Positions 1 through 7,684 of a DNA stretch of 23,036 nucleotides are shown piece by piece. The DNA is from JBBTCJ01 sp038043285 (GTDB lineage Bacteria; Planctomycetota; Phycisphaerae; UBA1845). Positions within the stretch are counted from its first letter, which is position 1; the number at the start of each line of letters is the position of its first letter. Location: positions 1-23,036 of the forward strand of contig JBBTCJ010000060.1 in the NCBI GenBank assembly GCA_038043285.1, in the 5' to 3' direction. Below the pieces are notes generated by a model. That model saw only the letters and a list, made by a program, of their open reading frames with translations, made no database searches and had not been told where the DNA came from. A program made the position numbers and the translations under genes.

Positions 1-166
1 TTTGTGCTTCACGCATCTGCCGGGCCGTCCGATAGTATCGTTGAACGTGGGCTGCGCGGCCCGATCCGCCGCGTAGCCGCGCTCTGTTGTTGCCTGAGGA
101 AGTCGCCCGCGCCGCGCGGCGTTGGAGCGAGCCAAGCAGATCGTTTTCGCGGAACGAGGTTGGACC
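1..166. other. Upstream region of the secreted propeller gene
   Basis: No gene is supported in this edge stretch. The frame of the next gene stays open back to a TTG at 122, but the ATG at 167 has the ribosome binding site and signal peptide. A short palindrome (CGATA, G, TATCG) lies near 31-41. I see no convincing promoter. Confidence 0.5.
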
Positions 167-3100
167 ATGAAGAATGACAGACTCGCCGTCTTGGCACTGG
201 GAATCGTCGTGGCTGCCGCGTGCTCGCCCGTGGTCCTGGCCGGTGACGAGAAGGACGAAGCGGAGGGGATGTCCGCCGGCACTTTCGCCGGAATGAAGTT
301 TCGTTCGATCGGTCCGGCGCTGATGTCCGGGCGGATCTGCGACTTTGCGGTCGATCCCAACGACCCCAGTCATTACTTCGTGGCCGCCTGTTCCGGCGGC
401 GTGTGGAAAACCGAGAATGCCGGCATCACTTACGCGCCGGTTTTCGACGGCGAGGGGTCGTTCTCCATCGGTTGCGTGACCTTGGACCCCAAGAACCCCT
501 ACGTCGTCTGGGTCGGCACGGGTGAGAACAACAGTCAGCGAAGCGTCGCCTTCGGCGACGGCGTCTACCGCTCGCGCGACGGCGGGAAAAGCTGGGAGAA
601 CCTGGGGCTGAAGGAGTCCGAGCACATCGGGAAGATCGTCATCGATCCGCGCGACTCGAACGTGGTGTACGTCGCGGCGCAGGGTCCGTTGTGGCGTTCC
701 GGCGGAGATCGCGGACTCTACAAGACCATGGACGGCGGCAAGACCTGGCAGCGCGTCCTTTACGTCAGTGAAGACACGGGCATCAACGAAGTGTACCTGG
801 ACCCGCGCGACCCCGACGTCTTGTTCGCCACGGCGTATCAGCGGCGTCGGCACGTCTGGACGCTGATCGACGGTGGACCGGAAGGGGCGATCTACAAGTC
901 CACCGACGCGGGGAAATCCTGGCGGAAGGTCGCCAGCGGCATACCCGACGTGGACAAAGGGCGCATCGGAATGTGCATCCCGGCGACCCGTCCCGACACG
1001 GTGTATGCGGTCGTCGAGGCGGCGGAGGAAAAGGGCGGGTTCTTCCGCTCCACCGATCGCGGAGAGACCTGGGAAAAACGCAGCAGCTACGTCAGCGGCG
1101 GCCCGCAGTACTACAACGAACTGATCTGCGACCCGGTCGACGCCGACACCGTCTTCGCCGTCGATACCTTCATGCAGTTCACCGCTGACGGTGGAAAGAC
1201 GTTTCAACGCCTGCCCGGAGAGCACAAGCACGTCGACGACCATGCCCTGTGGATCAACCCGAAGAACACCGGCCACATGCTTGTTGGCTGTGACGGCGGA
1301 ATCTATGAAACGTATGATCGGGCCAAGAACTGGGACTTCAAAGCCAATCTGCCGATCACCCAGTTCTATCGCGTCAGCGTGGACAACTCTACGCCGTTTT
1401 ACTACGTCTACGGCGGGACGCAGGACAACAACTCCCAGGGCGGCCCGTCCCGCACCCGCAGTCCGGGCGGCATTGCCAACGAGGACTGGTTCATCACCGT
1501 GGGCGGCGACGGGTACGAAACCGTCGTCGATCCCAACGATCCGAACGTGGTGTACAGCCTGTGGCAGTACGGCGGGCTGGTCCGGCACGATCGGCGGAGC
1601 GGGGAGACCGTGGACATCAAGCCGCGCGAAAAACCCGGCGAGGAACCGTTGAAATGGAATTGGGATTCACCGTTGATCCTCAGTCGGCATAGCCCGACGC
1701 GGCTCTACTTCGCGGCCCAGAAGCTTTACCGCTCCGACGACCGTGGCGACAGCTGGACGTGCATCAGCGACGACCTGACGCGAAAGCTCGACCGCGATCA
1801 ACTCAAGGTCATGGGCAAGATTCAGAGCATTGACGCAGTGGCCAAGAACCGGTCCACGTCGTTCTACGGAAACTGCGTGTCGCTGGACGAATCGCCCGTG
1901 GTGGAAGGTCTCATGTACGTAGGCTCCGATGACGGGGTTATCAGCGTCACCGAGGACGCAGGCACGAACTGGCGGCGAACCGAGCTGTTCCCGGGCATCC
2001 CGGACAATACCTACGTCAGTTGGGTCCGCGCCTCGCAGCACGACGCCAACGTCGTCTACGCCTCGTTCGACAACCACAAGAACGGAGACTTCAAACCCTA
2101 CGTTCTCAAGAGCACCGATCGCGGAAGAACCTGGACCTCCGTCACCGGCGACCTGCCTGATCGGCAGATCATCTATCACGTCATCGAGGACCACGTCAAT
2201 CCCAAGCTCCTCTTCGTCGGCACCGAATTCGGCGTGTATTTCACCGTAGACGGCGGAACGAAGTGGATTCGCCTTAAGGGCGGGTTGCCCACCATCGCCG
2301 TACGCGACATCGACATCCAGAAGCGTGAAAACGACCTCGTGCTCGGGACTTTCGGCCGCAGCTTCTACGTCCTCGACGACTACTCGCCGTTGCGAACCAT
2401 CGACGAGGAACTGCTCAAGAAGGACGCCGTGCTGTTCTCCGTGAAACCGGCGCTGCGTTACGTCGAGACCAGCCGTCTGGGCGGCGGGTCGGGTCGCGCG
2501 GAACAGGGAGCCTCCTTCTTCCTGGCCCCCAATCCTCCCTACGGGGCGGTGTTCACCTATTACCTGAAAGAGAAGCTCCAGACGCGCAAGGAAAAGCGCC
2601 GCGAGGAGGAGAAGAAGGCCTCCAAAGCGGGCAAGACCCCCAAGTTTCCCACGATCGAGGAGCTTCGCGCCGAAGACGAGGAGAAGGAGCCGAAAGTTTT
2701 CCTGACCGTGCGCAACGAGGCCGGCGAGGTCATCCGTCGCATCGACGCCTCGCGTGAAAAGGGCTTACAGCGGACGTCCTGGGATCTGCGCGATCCGTCG
2801 CTGCGTCCGACGCAATTGAGCGCTCCCACCGATCTTCCGCCGTGGGTGCGGCTGCCCGCCGGACCGTTGGCCCTGCCGGGAACGTACACCATCACGCTTT
2901 CCAAGGAAGTCGACGGTGTGGTGGCCGATTGGGCCGGTCCGGAGAAGTTCGAGGTGGTCCCGCTCGAATTGGCCACCTTCGCCGCCAAGGACCGGGCCGA
3001 GGTGATGTCGTTTCATCGCCAGACCGCGCGGCTGCAACGGGCGGTGCTCGGATCGCTTCGGGCGGCCGACGAAGCCGGCAACCGCATTGCGCATCTGCGC

Positions 3101-3466
3101 AAGGCATTGACCGACACACCGTCCGCGGACGCTGCCCTGCTGGCCGACGTGCAGAACCTCAACAAGCGTCTGTTGGACTTGCAAACCAAGCTCCGCGGCG
3201 ATCAGACGCTCGGCAAGCACGAGCGCCCGGCGCCGCCCTCCATCGCTGAGCGCGTGGACACAGCCATTGACTGGTACGTCACCTCCGCCCCGACCAAGAC
3301 GCAGCGTGAGGCCTACCAGTTCGCCGCCGACGAGTTCGGCCCGCTTCTTGCCGACCTGCGGAAACTCATGGAGACGGACCTCAAGCAATTCGAGGCCAAG
3401 CTGGAGCAGGCCGGCGCCCCCTGGACGCCGGGCCGACTGCCCGAATGGAAGCCGGGAAACGAGTAG
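167..3466 (+). CDS. Secreted Asp-box (BNR/Vps10-like) beta-propeller protein
   Basis: The protein has about 1,099 residues. The ATG at 167 is chosen over an in-frame TTG at 122 because GAGGT lies just upstream and a signal peptide begins here (MKNDRLAVLALGIVVAAAC, then PVVLAG), so export is expected. Asp-box repeats of the S-x-D-x-G-x-x-W type recur through roughly residues 130-720, for example YRSRDGGKSW, YKTMDGGKTW, YKSTDAGKSW and LKSTDRGRTW, marking one or two sortilin/Vps10-like propellers. A Lys/Glu-rich segment near 805-840 is followed by a FlgD-like beta domain (about 845-935) and a helical C-terminal region. Related proteins are often labelled glycosyl hydrolase or photosystem-stability-like, but I see no proven catalytic site. 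The substrate is unknown; a scaffold or binding role is as likely as an enzyme. It is monocistronic and convergent with the next gene. Confidence 0.88.
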   Translation: MKNDRLAVLALGIVVAAACSPVVLAGDEKDEAEGMSAGTFAGMKFRSIGPALMSGRICDFAVDPNDPSHYFVAACSGGVWKTENAGITYAPVFDGEGSFSIGCVTLDPKNPYVVWVGTGENNSQRSVAFGDGVYRSRDGGKSWENLGLKESEHIGKIVIDPRDSNVVYVAAQGPLWRSGGDRGLYKTMDGGKTWQRVLYVSEDTGINEVYLDPRDPDVLFATAYQRRRHVWTLIDGGPEGAIYKSTDAGKSWRKVASGIPDVDKGRIGMCIPATRPDTVYAVVEAAEEKGGFFRSTDRGETWEKRSSYVSGGPQYYNELICDPVDADTVFAVDTFMQFTADGGKTFQRLPGEHKHVDDHALWINPKNTGHMLVGCDGGIYETYDRAKNWDFKANLPITQFYRVSVDNSTPFYYVYGGTQDNNSQGGPSRTRSPGGIANEDWFITVGGDGYETVVDPNDPNVVYSLWQYGGLVRHDRRSGETVDIKPREKPGEEPLKWNWDSPLILSRHSPTRLYFAAQKLYRSDDRGDSWTCISDDLTRKLDRDQLKVMGKIQSIDAVAKNRSTSFYGNCVSLDESPVVEGLMYVGSDDGVISVTEDAGTNWRRTELFPGIPDNTYVSWVRASQHDANVVYASFDNHKNGDFKPYVLKSTDRGRTWTSVTGDLPDRQIIYHVIEDHVNPKLLFVGTEFGVYFTVDGGTKWIRLKGGLPTIAVRDIDIQKRENDLVLGTFGRSFYVLDDYSPLRTIDEELLKKDAVLFSVKPALRYVETSRLGGGSGRAEQGASFFLAPNPPYGAVFTYYLKEKLQTRKEKRREEEKKASKAGKTPKFPTIEELRAEDEEKEPKVFLTVRNEAGEVIRRIDASREKGLQRTSWDLRDPSLRPTQLSAPTDLPPWVRLPAGPLALPGTYTITLSKEVDGVVADWAGPEKFEVVPLELATFAAKDRAEVMSFHRQTARLQRAVLGSLRAADEAGNRIAHLRKALTDTPSADAALLADVQNLNKRLLDLQTKLRGDQTLGKHERPAPPSIAERVDTAIDWYVTSAPTKTQREAYQFAADEFGPLLADLRKLMETDLKQFEAKLEQAGAPWTPGRLPEWKPGNE

Positions 3467-3525
3467 ACCTTACCTGCTACGGGAAGCGTGCAGGCGCTGC
3501 TCATGCGGGGCGGTGGACTTCGGCA

Positions 3526-3553
3526 GTGGCGTAAAGTGTGCTCCGCACGCCAC
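3526..3553. other. Hairpin in the convergent intergenic gap
   Basis: A perfect 7-base inverted repeat (GTGGCGT and ACGCCAC) with a 14-base loop sits between two convergent genes. There is no T-run on either side, so it is not a classical intrinsic terminator, but the position would suit a two-way transcription barrier. Confidence 0.3.
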
Positions 3554-3629
3554 GAGGCCGACGGCGGGCATAGCCCCTGTTACCAGGCCGCCTTGGGCAG
3601 GGCATTGAACCCGCTTCTCAAATCGGCGC

Positions 3630-4655
3630 TCACGGCGTGGGTGTTTGCAATTCCAGTGGTTTGATGTCCGGCGGAATGAAGCTCCGGTCGATCAGGTCGG
3701 ACATCTCGATGGGGCGCTCGAGAATGCCGAGCTTGAGGGCCATGTCATGAATCCGCTGCAATTCAACGTCCGTCGGGGTGAGCATTCGATAGCTCACGCG
3801 GTCGGGCGGCTGCGTCAGCACGTAGCGCAGGAGTTTTTCGTCCTGGCGAAAGTACGGCGCCGCCACCTGGGCTGCTTCCAGGCGATGGGTCTCGGCCCAC
3901 TCGCCGCTCTCGGCGATCCCGCGAACCAGATCCTTGACCATCTCCGGATGTTCACGAATGAGCTTCTCGGTCACCACCAGCACGCAGGAGATGAACGCCG
4001 GCCAAATGTCCTTCGCGTGATAGAGCACGCGGCCGGTCCCGTCCAGCTCCGCCCGCGCGGCGTGGGGTTCGCCGACGAAGTAACCGTCGATGGCGCCGAC
4101 GGCCAGCGCTCCGGGCATGTCCGGCGGCGGAAGCTCGACGAACTTGATCTCCTCCGCGCCGACGCCCTGGTCCTCCATCAGTTTGTGGATGACCAGGTTC
4201 TGGTTGCTGTACTTGCTGGGAATGGCGAACGTCTTGCCGACCAGTCCGCGGAGGTTTTCCGCCGGGCTGTCCTTGCGCACCATGACCGTCGAACCGTCGC
4301 GATGGCCGAGGTAGCAGACCCTCACGGGCACGCCCTGCTCGCGCAGCTTCATCGCCAGGGGAACGATCATGAAGGTCGCGTCAAGCCGACCGGTCTTGAT
4401 CGCTTCCACCACCGTGGGGAAGTCCATGAATCGTTGCGACTCGAACCGAGTCGTGGCGCTGGTCCGCGACGCGAAGTCGGTGACCGGGCACGTCAGATGT
4501 CAGGTCACGGGCAGGAAGCCGACGCGCAGCGCGGGTCGCTGCGACGCAATCTCCGTCGCCGGCGCCTGCTCCCAGGGCCTGAACCGCAGCACTCCAAGAG
4601 CGGTCACCAGGAGGGCAAGTCCCATACCCCATTTCACCGGCCAGCTGATCTTCAT
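3630..4655 (-). CDS. NrtA/SsuA-type substrate-binding protein with in-frame UGA (probable selenoprotein)
   Basis: This is a periplasmic ABC-type substrate-binding protein of the nitrate/sulfonate/bicarbonate (NMT1-like) family, 341 residues if UGA codon 52 is read through. The ATG at 4655 is preceded by AAGGAG at 8 bases. An N-terminal signal anchor (about residues 9-25) is followed by the first strand (LRVGFLPVT), the UGA, and then HLTCPVTDFASR in the same frame. The lobe-and-hinge domain continues without a break to LIDRSFIPPD near the C-terminus. In NrtA and CmpA the equivalent place is the strand-helix turn that lines the ligand pocket, usually a threonine-aspartate pair. The sequence shows an intact frame on both sides of one stop, a strong start and no other lesion. 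I infer selenocysteine at 52, with Cys56 four residues later. Alternatives are a recent nonsense mutation, a sequencing error, or initiation at Met77 (4427), which would lose the signal and first strand. No permease or ATPase gene is nearby. Confidence 0.8.
4461..4485 (-). promoter_or_regulatory. Candidate bacterial SECIS hairpin
   Basis: Counting from the base after UGA, bases 15-39 fold as an outer 4-bp stem (GGTC with GACC), a 2x2 internal loop, an inner 4-bp stem (CGAC with GTCG) and a five-base apical loop (TTCGC) at bases 25-29. Bacterial SECIS loops are expected in roughly this window. The G usually found at the start of the loop is missing, which lowers confidence. Confidence 0.4.
4500..4502 (-). 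other. In-frame UGA, probable selenocysteine codon
   Basis: The + strand TCA at 4500-4502 is UGA as codon 52 of the substrate-binding protein. It falls in the sequence PVT-(UGA)-HLTC. A single base change would give Cys, which I believe is the usual residue in relatives, though I could not check. Confidence 0.65.
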
Positions 4656-4826
4656 CGTTGGTACTCCTTCGCGCGACTTTGCTCGCGTACACGGCGCCCA
4701 CGGCGACTTCCCGGACCGATGTTATATCACGCCGGCACGACTTCGCCGAATCTCGTGGGGGCCGCGGTGAGAACGCCCTGAAGCCCGTGACGCGGCGGCT
4801 GACGAATGCCGGAAACCCACGGATTG

Positions 4827-4855
4827 TTGACCGAATCCGCGCCTCGCCATAGCCT
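4827..4855 (+). promoter_or_regulatory. Putative sigma70-type promoter for gapA operon
   Basis: The -35 element TTGACC matches the consensus at 5 of 6 bases. The 17-base spacer is ideal. The -10 element TAGCCT is poor. It would give a leader of about 160 bases containing the 4968-4985 hairpin. Confidence 0.3.
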
Positions 4856-4960
4856 TGTGTCGAACCGCGCCGCAGCTTCGCAAAACCGGAAGGCATGGGT
4901 TCTGCAAGGGGCGCATGGCAACGTTGGCGCAAGGGAGGGTTGCGCCTTCCAGACGATCAA

Positions 4961-4989
4961 GCGACCGCGCGGGCTGAAGCCCGCGTCGC
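4961..4989. repeat. GC-rich palindrome (REP-like) before gapA
   Basis: CGCGGGCT and AGCCCGCG are perfect complements around a GA centre (4968-4985). A weaker outer arm, GCGAC with GTCGC, extends the structure to 4961-4989. It ends about 30 bases before the gapA start and has no T-run. It looks like an extragenic palindrome or a leader hairpin. Confidence 0.45.
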
Positions 4990-5020
4990 AAGACGGTCCG
5001 ACTCTACGGAGTGATAAATC

Positions 5021-6046
5021 ATGGCGGTTCGTGTCGGCATCAACGGATTCGGGCGGATCGGGCGGCTGGCGTTCCGGGCGATGTTCAAGCGGCCCTCGGA
5101 GTTCGAGATCGTCGCCATCAACGACCTCAGCGACGCCAAGATTCTGCGGCCGCTGTTGAAATATGACTCGGTGCATAGCCGCTTCCCCGGCACGGTGGAG
5201 GCGCGCGACGGAGCGCTCATCGTCGGCGGCAAGGAGGTCAAGGTGCTGGCCGAACGAGCGCCGGCTAATCTGCCCTGGGGCAAGCTCGGGGTTGACGTGG
5301 TACTCGAATCGACCGGGGCGTTCACGGCCCGCGGAGGAGAAAAGGGCGGTTACGGTGACCATCTGAAAGCCGGCGCCAAGCGGGTCATCCTCAGCTCGCC
5401 CGCCAAGGATGAACCGGACCTGACCGTCGTGCTGGGCGTCAACGATCACATGCTGTCGGCCAAGCACACCTGTATTTCCAACGCAAGCTGCACGACCAAT
5501 TGCCTCGCGCCGGTGGCCAAGGTGCTGCACGAATCGTTCGGCATCGTCGAAGGTCTGATGACCACGGTGCACGCCTACACCAACGATCAACAGGTCGCTG
5601 ACCTCGTACACAAAGATCCTCGTCGCGCCCGGGCAGCGGGGGTGAACATCATTCCGACGACTACCGGGGCGGCCAAGGCGGTCGGCAAGGTTCTTCCGGA
5701 GCTTAACGGCAAGCTCAACGGCTTCGCCCTGCGCGTCCCCGTCGCCGATGGTTCAATCGTCGACCTGGTGGTCACGCTGAAGAAATCCGTCACCGCAGCG
5801 GAGGTCAACACCGCACTGAAGATCGCGGCCGAGGGAAAGCTGCGGGGCATCCTCGAATACAGCGAGGATCCGCTGGTGAGCACCGACATCGTCGGCAATC
5901 CGCACAGCTCAATCATCGACGCGGAGAGCACCATGACCATGCCCAGTCCCGGCGGGAACATGGTCAAGGTGGTGGCGTGGTACGACAACGAGTGGGGCTA
6001 CGCCTGCAGAACGGCCGACCTCATTGCTTGCGTGGCGAAACTGTGA
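5021..6046 (+). CDS. gapA: Glyceraldehyde-3-phosphate dehydrogenase, type I
   Basis: This is the cytoplasmic glycolytic enzyme that oxidises and phosphorylates glyceraldehyde-3-phosphate to 1,3-bisphosphoglycerate with NAD. The 341-residue length is normal. The Rossmann motif INGFGRIGR is at 7-15. Asp35, in VAINDLSD, suits NAD rather than NADP. The catalytic motif SNASCTTNC puts the nucleophile at Cys157, with His184 in TTVHAYT as its partner. The phosphate-site stretch IIPTTTGAAKAVG and the C-terminal WYDNEWGY are intact. It is the first gene of a + strand set that continues with a small protein and pgk, so gapA and pgk catalyse consecutive steps from one transcript. Confidence 0.97.
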   Translation: MAVRVGINGFGRIGRLAFRAMFKRPSEFEIVAINDLSDAKILRPLLKYDSVHSRFPGTVEARDGALIVGGKEVKVLAERAPANLPWGKLGVDVVLESTGAFTARGGEKGGYGDHLKAGAKRVILSSPAKDEPDLTVVLGVNDHMLSAKHTCISNASCTTNCLAPVAKVLHESFGIVEGLMTTVHAYTNDQQVADLVHKDPRRARAAGVNIIPTTTGAAKAVGKVLPELNGKLNGFALRVPVADGSIVDLVVTLKKSVTAAEVNTALKIAAEGKLRGILEYSEDPLVSTDIVGNPHSSIIDAESTMTMPSPGGNMVKVVAWYDNEWGYACRTADLIACVAKL

Positions 6047-6049
6047 TCC

Positions 6050-6072
6050 GAGCCGCGACGTAGCCGCAAGAG
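6050..6072 (+). repeat. Copy of a GAGCCGCGAC intergenic element
   Basis: The stretch right after the gapA stop begins GAGCCGCGAC and continues with GTAGCCGCAAG. The same ten bases start a similar element after rpe (10258-10282). Only two copies are visible here, and this one is shorter and more degenerate. Confidence 0.35.
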
Positions 6073-6118
6073 AATATCGAATGGCGAAGAGCGATGAGCG
6101 GAGACTGATGGAGAAAAA

Positions 6119-6373
6119 ATGAGAGCCGACGAGATTCGCGCCCACGTGCGGAGACACCCTTTTCAGCCGATCCGGGTCTTTGTTTCGGATGGCTCATTCT
6201 ATGACGTTCTGCATCACGATTTCATGCTCGTGGGTCGCACCGAAGTGATCATCGGACTGTCCTCCAGTCCGGACGAATTCCCGGATAAGAAGGCCTATTT
6301 GGATCCCGTCCACATCACACGCATCGAGCCCATCAACGGCAAGCGGGTTCGGACGCGACGGCGAAGAAAATAA
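6119..6373 (+). CDS. Small conserved hypothetical protein
   Basis: The protein has 84 residues. The ATG at 6119 has GGAG five bases upstream. The sequence starts MRADEIRAHVRRHPFQPIRV and continues with VSDGSFYDVLHHDFMLV, then a hydrophobic strand (VIIGLSS), VHITRIEPI and a very basic tail (RVRTRRRRK). The pattern of a short helix, 'pFqPirv', a turn with DG, and a closing strand resembles a family of tiny Planctomycetota proteins of unknown function that I recall. It has no signal peptide, membrane segment or metal motif. It lies 72 bases after gapA and 47 before pgk, so co-transcription is likely. The basic tail could suggest nucleic-acid contact, but that is a guess. Confidence 0.72.
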   Translation: MRADEIRAHVRRHPFQPIRVFVSDGSFYDVLHHDFMLVGRTEVIIGLSSSPDEFPDKKAYLDPVHITRIEPINGKRVRTRRRRK

Positions 6374-6420
6374 CGGCGCACGCCTGGGAGCATGGGTGAT
6401 TCTGAAAGTGGTAGGGCACC

Positions 6421-7656
6421 GTGAAGAAGAGCATTGATCAAATCACCGTTCGCGGCAAGCGGGTCTTGATCCGCCTCGATCTGAACGTGCCCCTGGATGG
6501 CACGGGTCGGATCACCGACGATCGGCGGATTCGCGCCGCTTTGCCGACGGTCAAGAAGCTCGTCGAAGGCGGCGGGCGCCTCGTCATCATGAGTCATCTC
6601 GGCCGGCCCGACGAGGAACCCGAACACAAGCACAAGTACACCCTCGCCCCGGTTGCGGCGCGGCTCGGCGAGTTGCTGGGTCGGCCGGTGGAGCTGCTGC
6701 CCGATTGCGTCGGACCGGCAGTCGCCGCCGCCGTCGCTCGGCTGCAGGACGGCCAGGCGTGCATGTTGGAAAACGTCCGCTTCCATCCCGCGGAAACGAT
6801 CAAGGACAAGAAAACCGCCGAAAAGCCCACGCTCAAACAGGAAAAGGAATCGTTCGCCCGGCAGATCGCCGACCTCGGCGACGTCTACGTCAACGACGCC
6901 TTCGGAACCTGTCACCGCGACAACGCGAGCATGTTCACGGTTCCACAACGGATGCAGGGCAAGCCCCGCGTCGTCGGATACCTCGTCCAACGCGAGCTGA
7001 AGTTCCTCGGTGAAACCGTCGCGAATCCCAAGAGACCCTTCGTGTGCGTTCTCGGCGGTGCGAAAGTCTCTGACAAGCTCGGCGTGATTCGCTCGCTGCT
7101 CACCAAATGCGACGCGATTCTTGTCGGCGGGGCGATGGCCTACACGTTCCTCGCGGCCGACGGGAAGCCGGTGGGCAAGAGCCGCACGGAACCGGATTTG
7201 TTCGGCACCGCTCGGTCGCTGCGAAGTGAGGCCGGCGATCGGCTGCGACTTCCGATGGACTCGGTCGTCGCCTCGCGCATCGAACCGACTGCCGCGACGC
7301 AGGTGTGCGGCGACACGATTCCCTCGGACTTGATGGGCCTCGACATCGGGCCCAGAACCGTGGCGGCGTATTGCGACGTACTTCTTTCCGCTGCGACGAT
7401 TGTGTGGAACGGTCCCATGGGGGTGTTCGAAACGCCGCCCTTCGACGCGGGAACAATGGCCGTCGCCCGTGCAGTCGCCGAAGCCACGGGTCGCGGCGCC
7501 GTGACCATCGTCGGCGGAGGCGACAGCGCTGCGGCGATCGAGAAGGCGGGATTGGCCGACAAGATGACCCACGTCTCCACCGGCGGCGGAGCGTCGCTGG
7601 AGTTCCTGGAAGGCAAGCGCTTCGCCGCCATCGACGTGTTGGACGACCTGCTATAA
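6421..7656 (+). CDS. pgk: Phosphoglycerate kinase
   Basis: This cytoplasmic enzyme transfers phosphate from 1,3-bisphosphoglycerate to ADP. The 411-residue length is usual. The start is GTG at 6421, with AGGG just upstream; no ATG is better placed. Motifs in order are RLDLNVPL (18-25), SHLGRP (58-63), ENVRFHPAE, the hinge region VCVLGGAKVSDKLG, and in the nucleotide half WNGPMGVFE, GGGDSAAA and the terminal STGGGASLEFLEG. All are intact, so it should be active. It follows gapA and the small protein on the same strand. A foreign-looking ATPase gene begins only 28 bases after its stop. Confidence 0.97.
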   Translation: MKKSIDQITVRGKRVLIRLDLNVPLDGTGRITDDRRIRAALPTVKKLVEGGGRLVIMSHLGRPDEEPEHKHKYTLAPVAARLGELLGRPVELLPDCVGPAVAAAVARLQDGQACMLENVRFHPAETIKDKKTAEKPTLKQEKESFARQIADLGDVYVNDAFGTCHRDNASMFTVPQRMQGKPRVVGYLVQRELKFLGETVANPKRPFVCVLGGAKVSDKLGVIRSLLTKCDAILVGGAMAYTFLAADGKPVGKSRTEPDLFGTARSLRSEAGDRLRLPMDSVVASRIEPTAATQVCGDTIPSDLMGLDIGPRTVAAYCDVLLSAATIVWNGPMGVFETPPFDAGTMAVARAVAEATGRGAVTIVGGGDSAAAIEKAGLADKMTHVSTGGGASLEFLEGKRFAAIDVLDDLL

Positions 7657-7684
7657 CCCGACATACGGGAGATGGAAAACGAGC

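Larger units (their letters stand above)
4656..5020. other. Divergent intergenic region with putative promoters
   Basis: This 365-base stretch separates the - strand substrate-binding gene from gapA and contains no supported gene. AAGGAG (- strand, 4664-4669) is the Shine-Dalgarno that fixes the 4655 start. TATAAC on the - strand at 4721-4726 is a plausible -10 for that gene, but I see no good -35. For gapA, TTGACC at 4827-4832 with a 17-base spacer leads to TAGCCT at 4850-4855, a weak -10. A strong palindrome lies near 4968-4985. Confidence 0.5.

Noticed and set aside
3645..4781. Long + strand open frame (378 codons) opposite the substrate-binding gene
   Set aside because: It is a GC-rich shadow frame with no family features; the - strand protein is clearly the real one.
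4381..4932. - strand frame of 183 codons over the 5' part of the substrate-binding gene, suggesting a frameshift
   Set aside because: The true N-terminus lies in the same frame as the rest of the gene, interrupted only by one UGA. No frameshift is needed.
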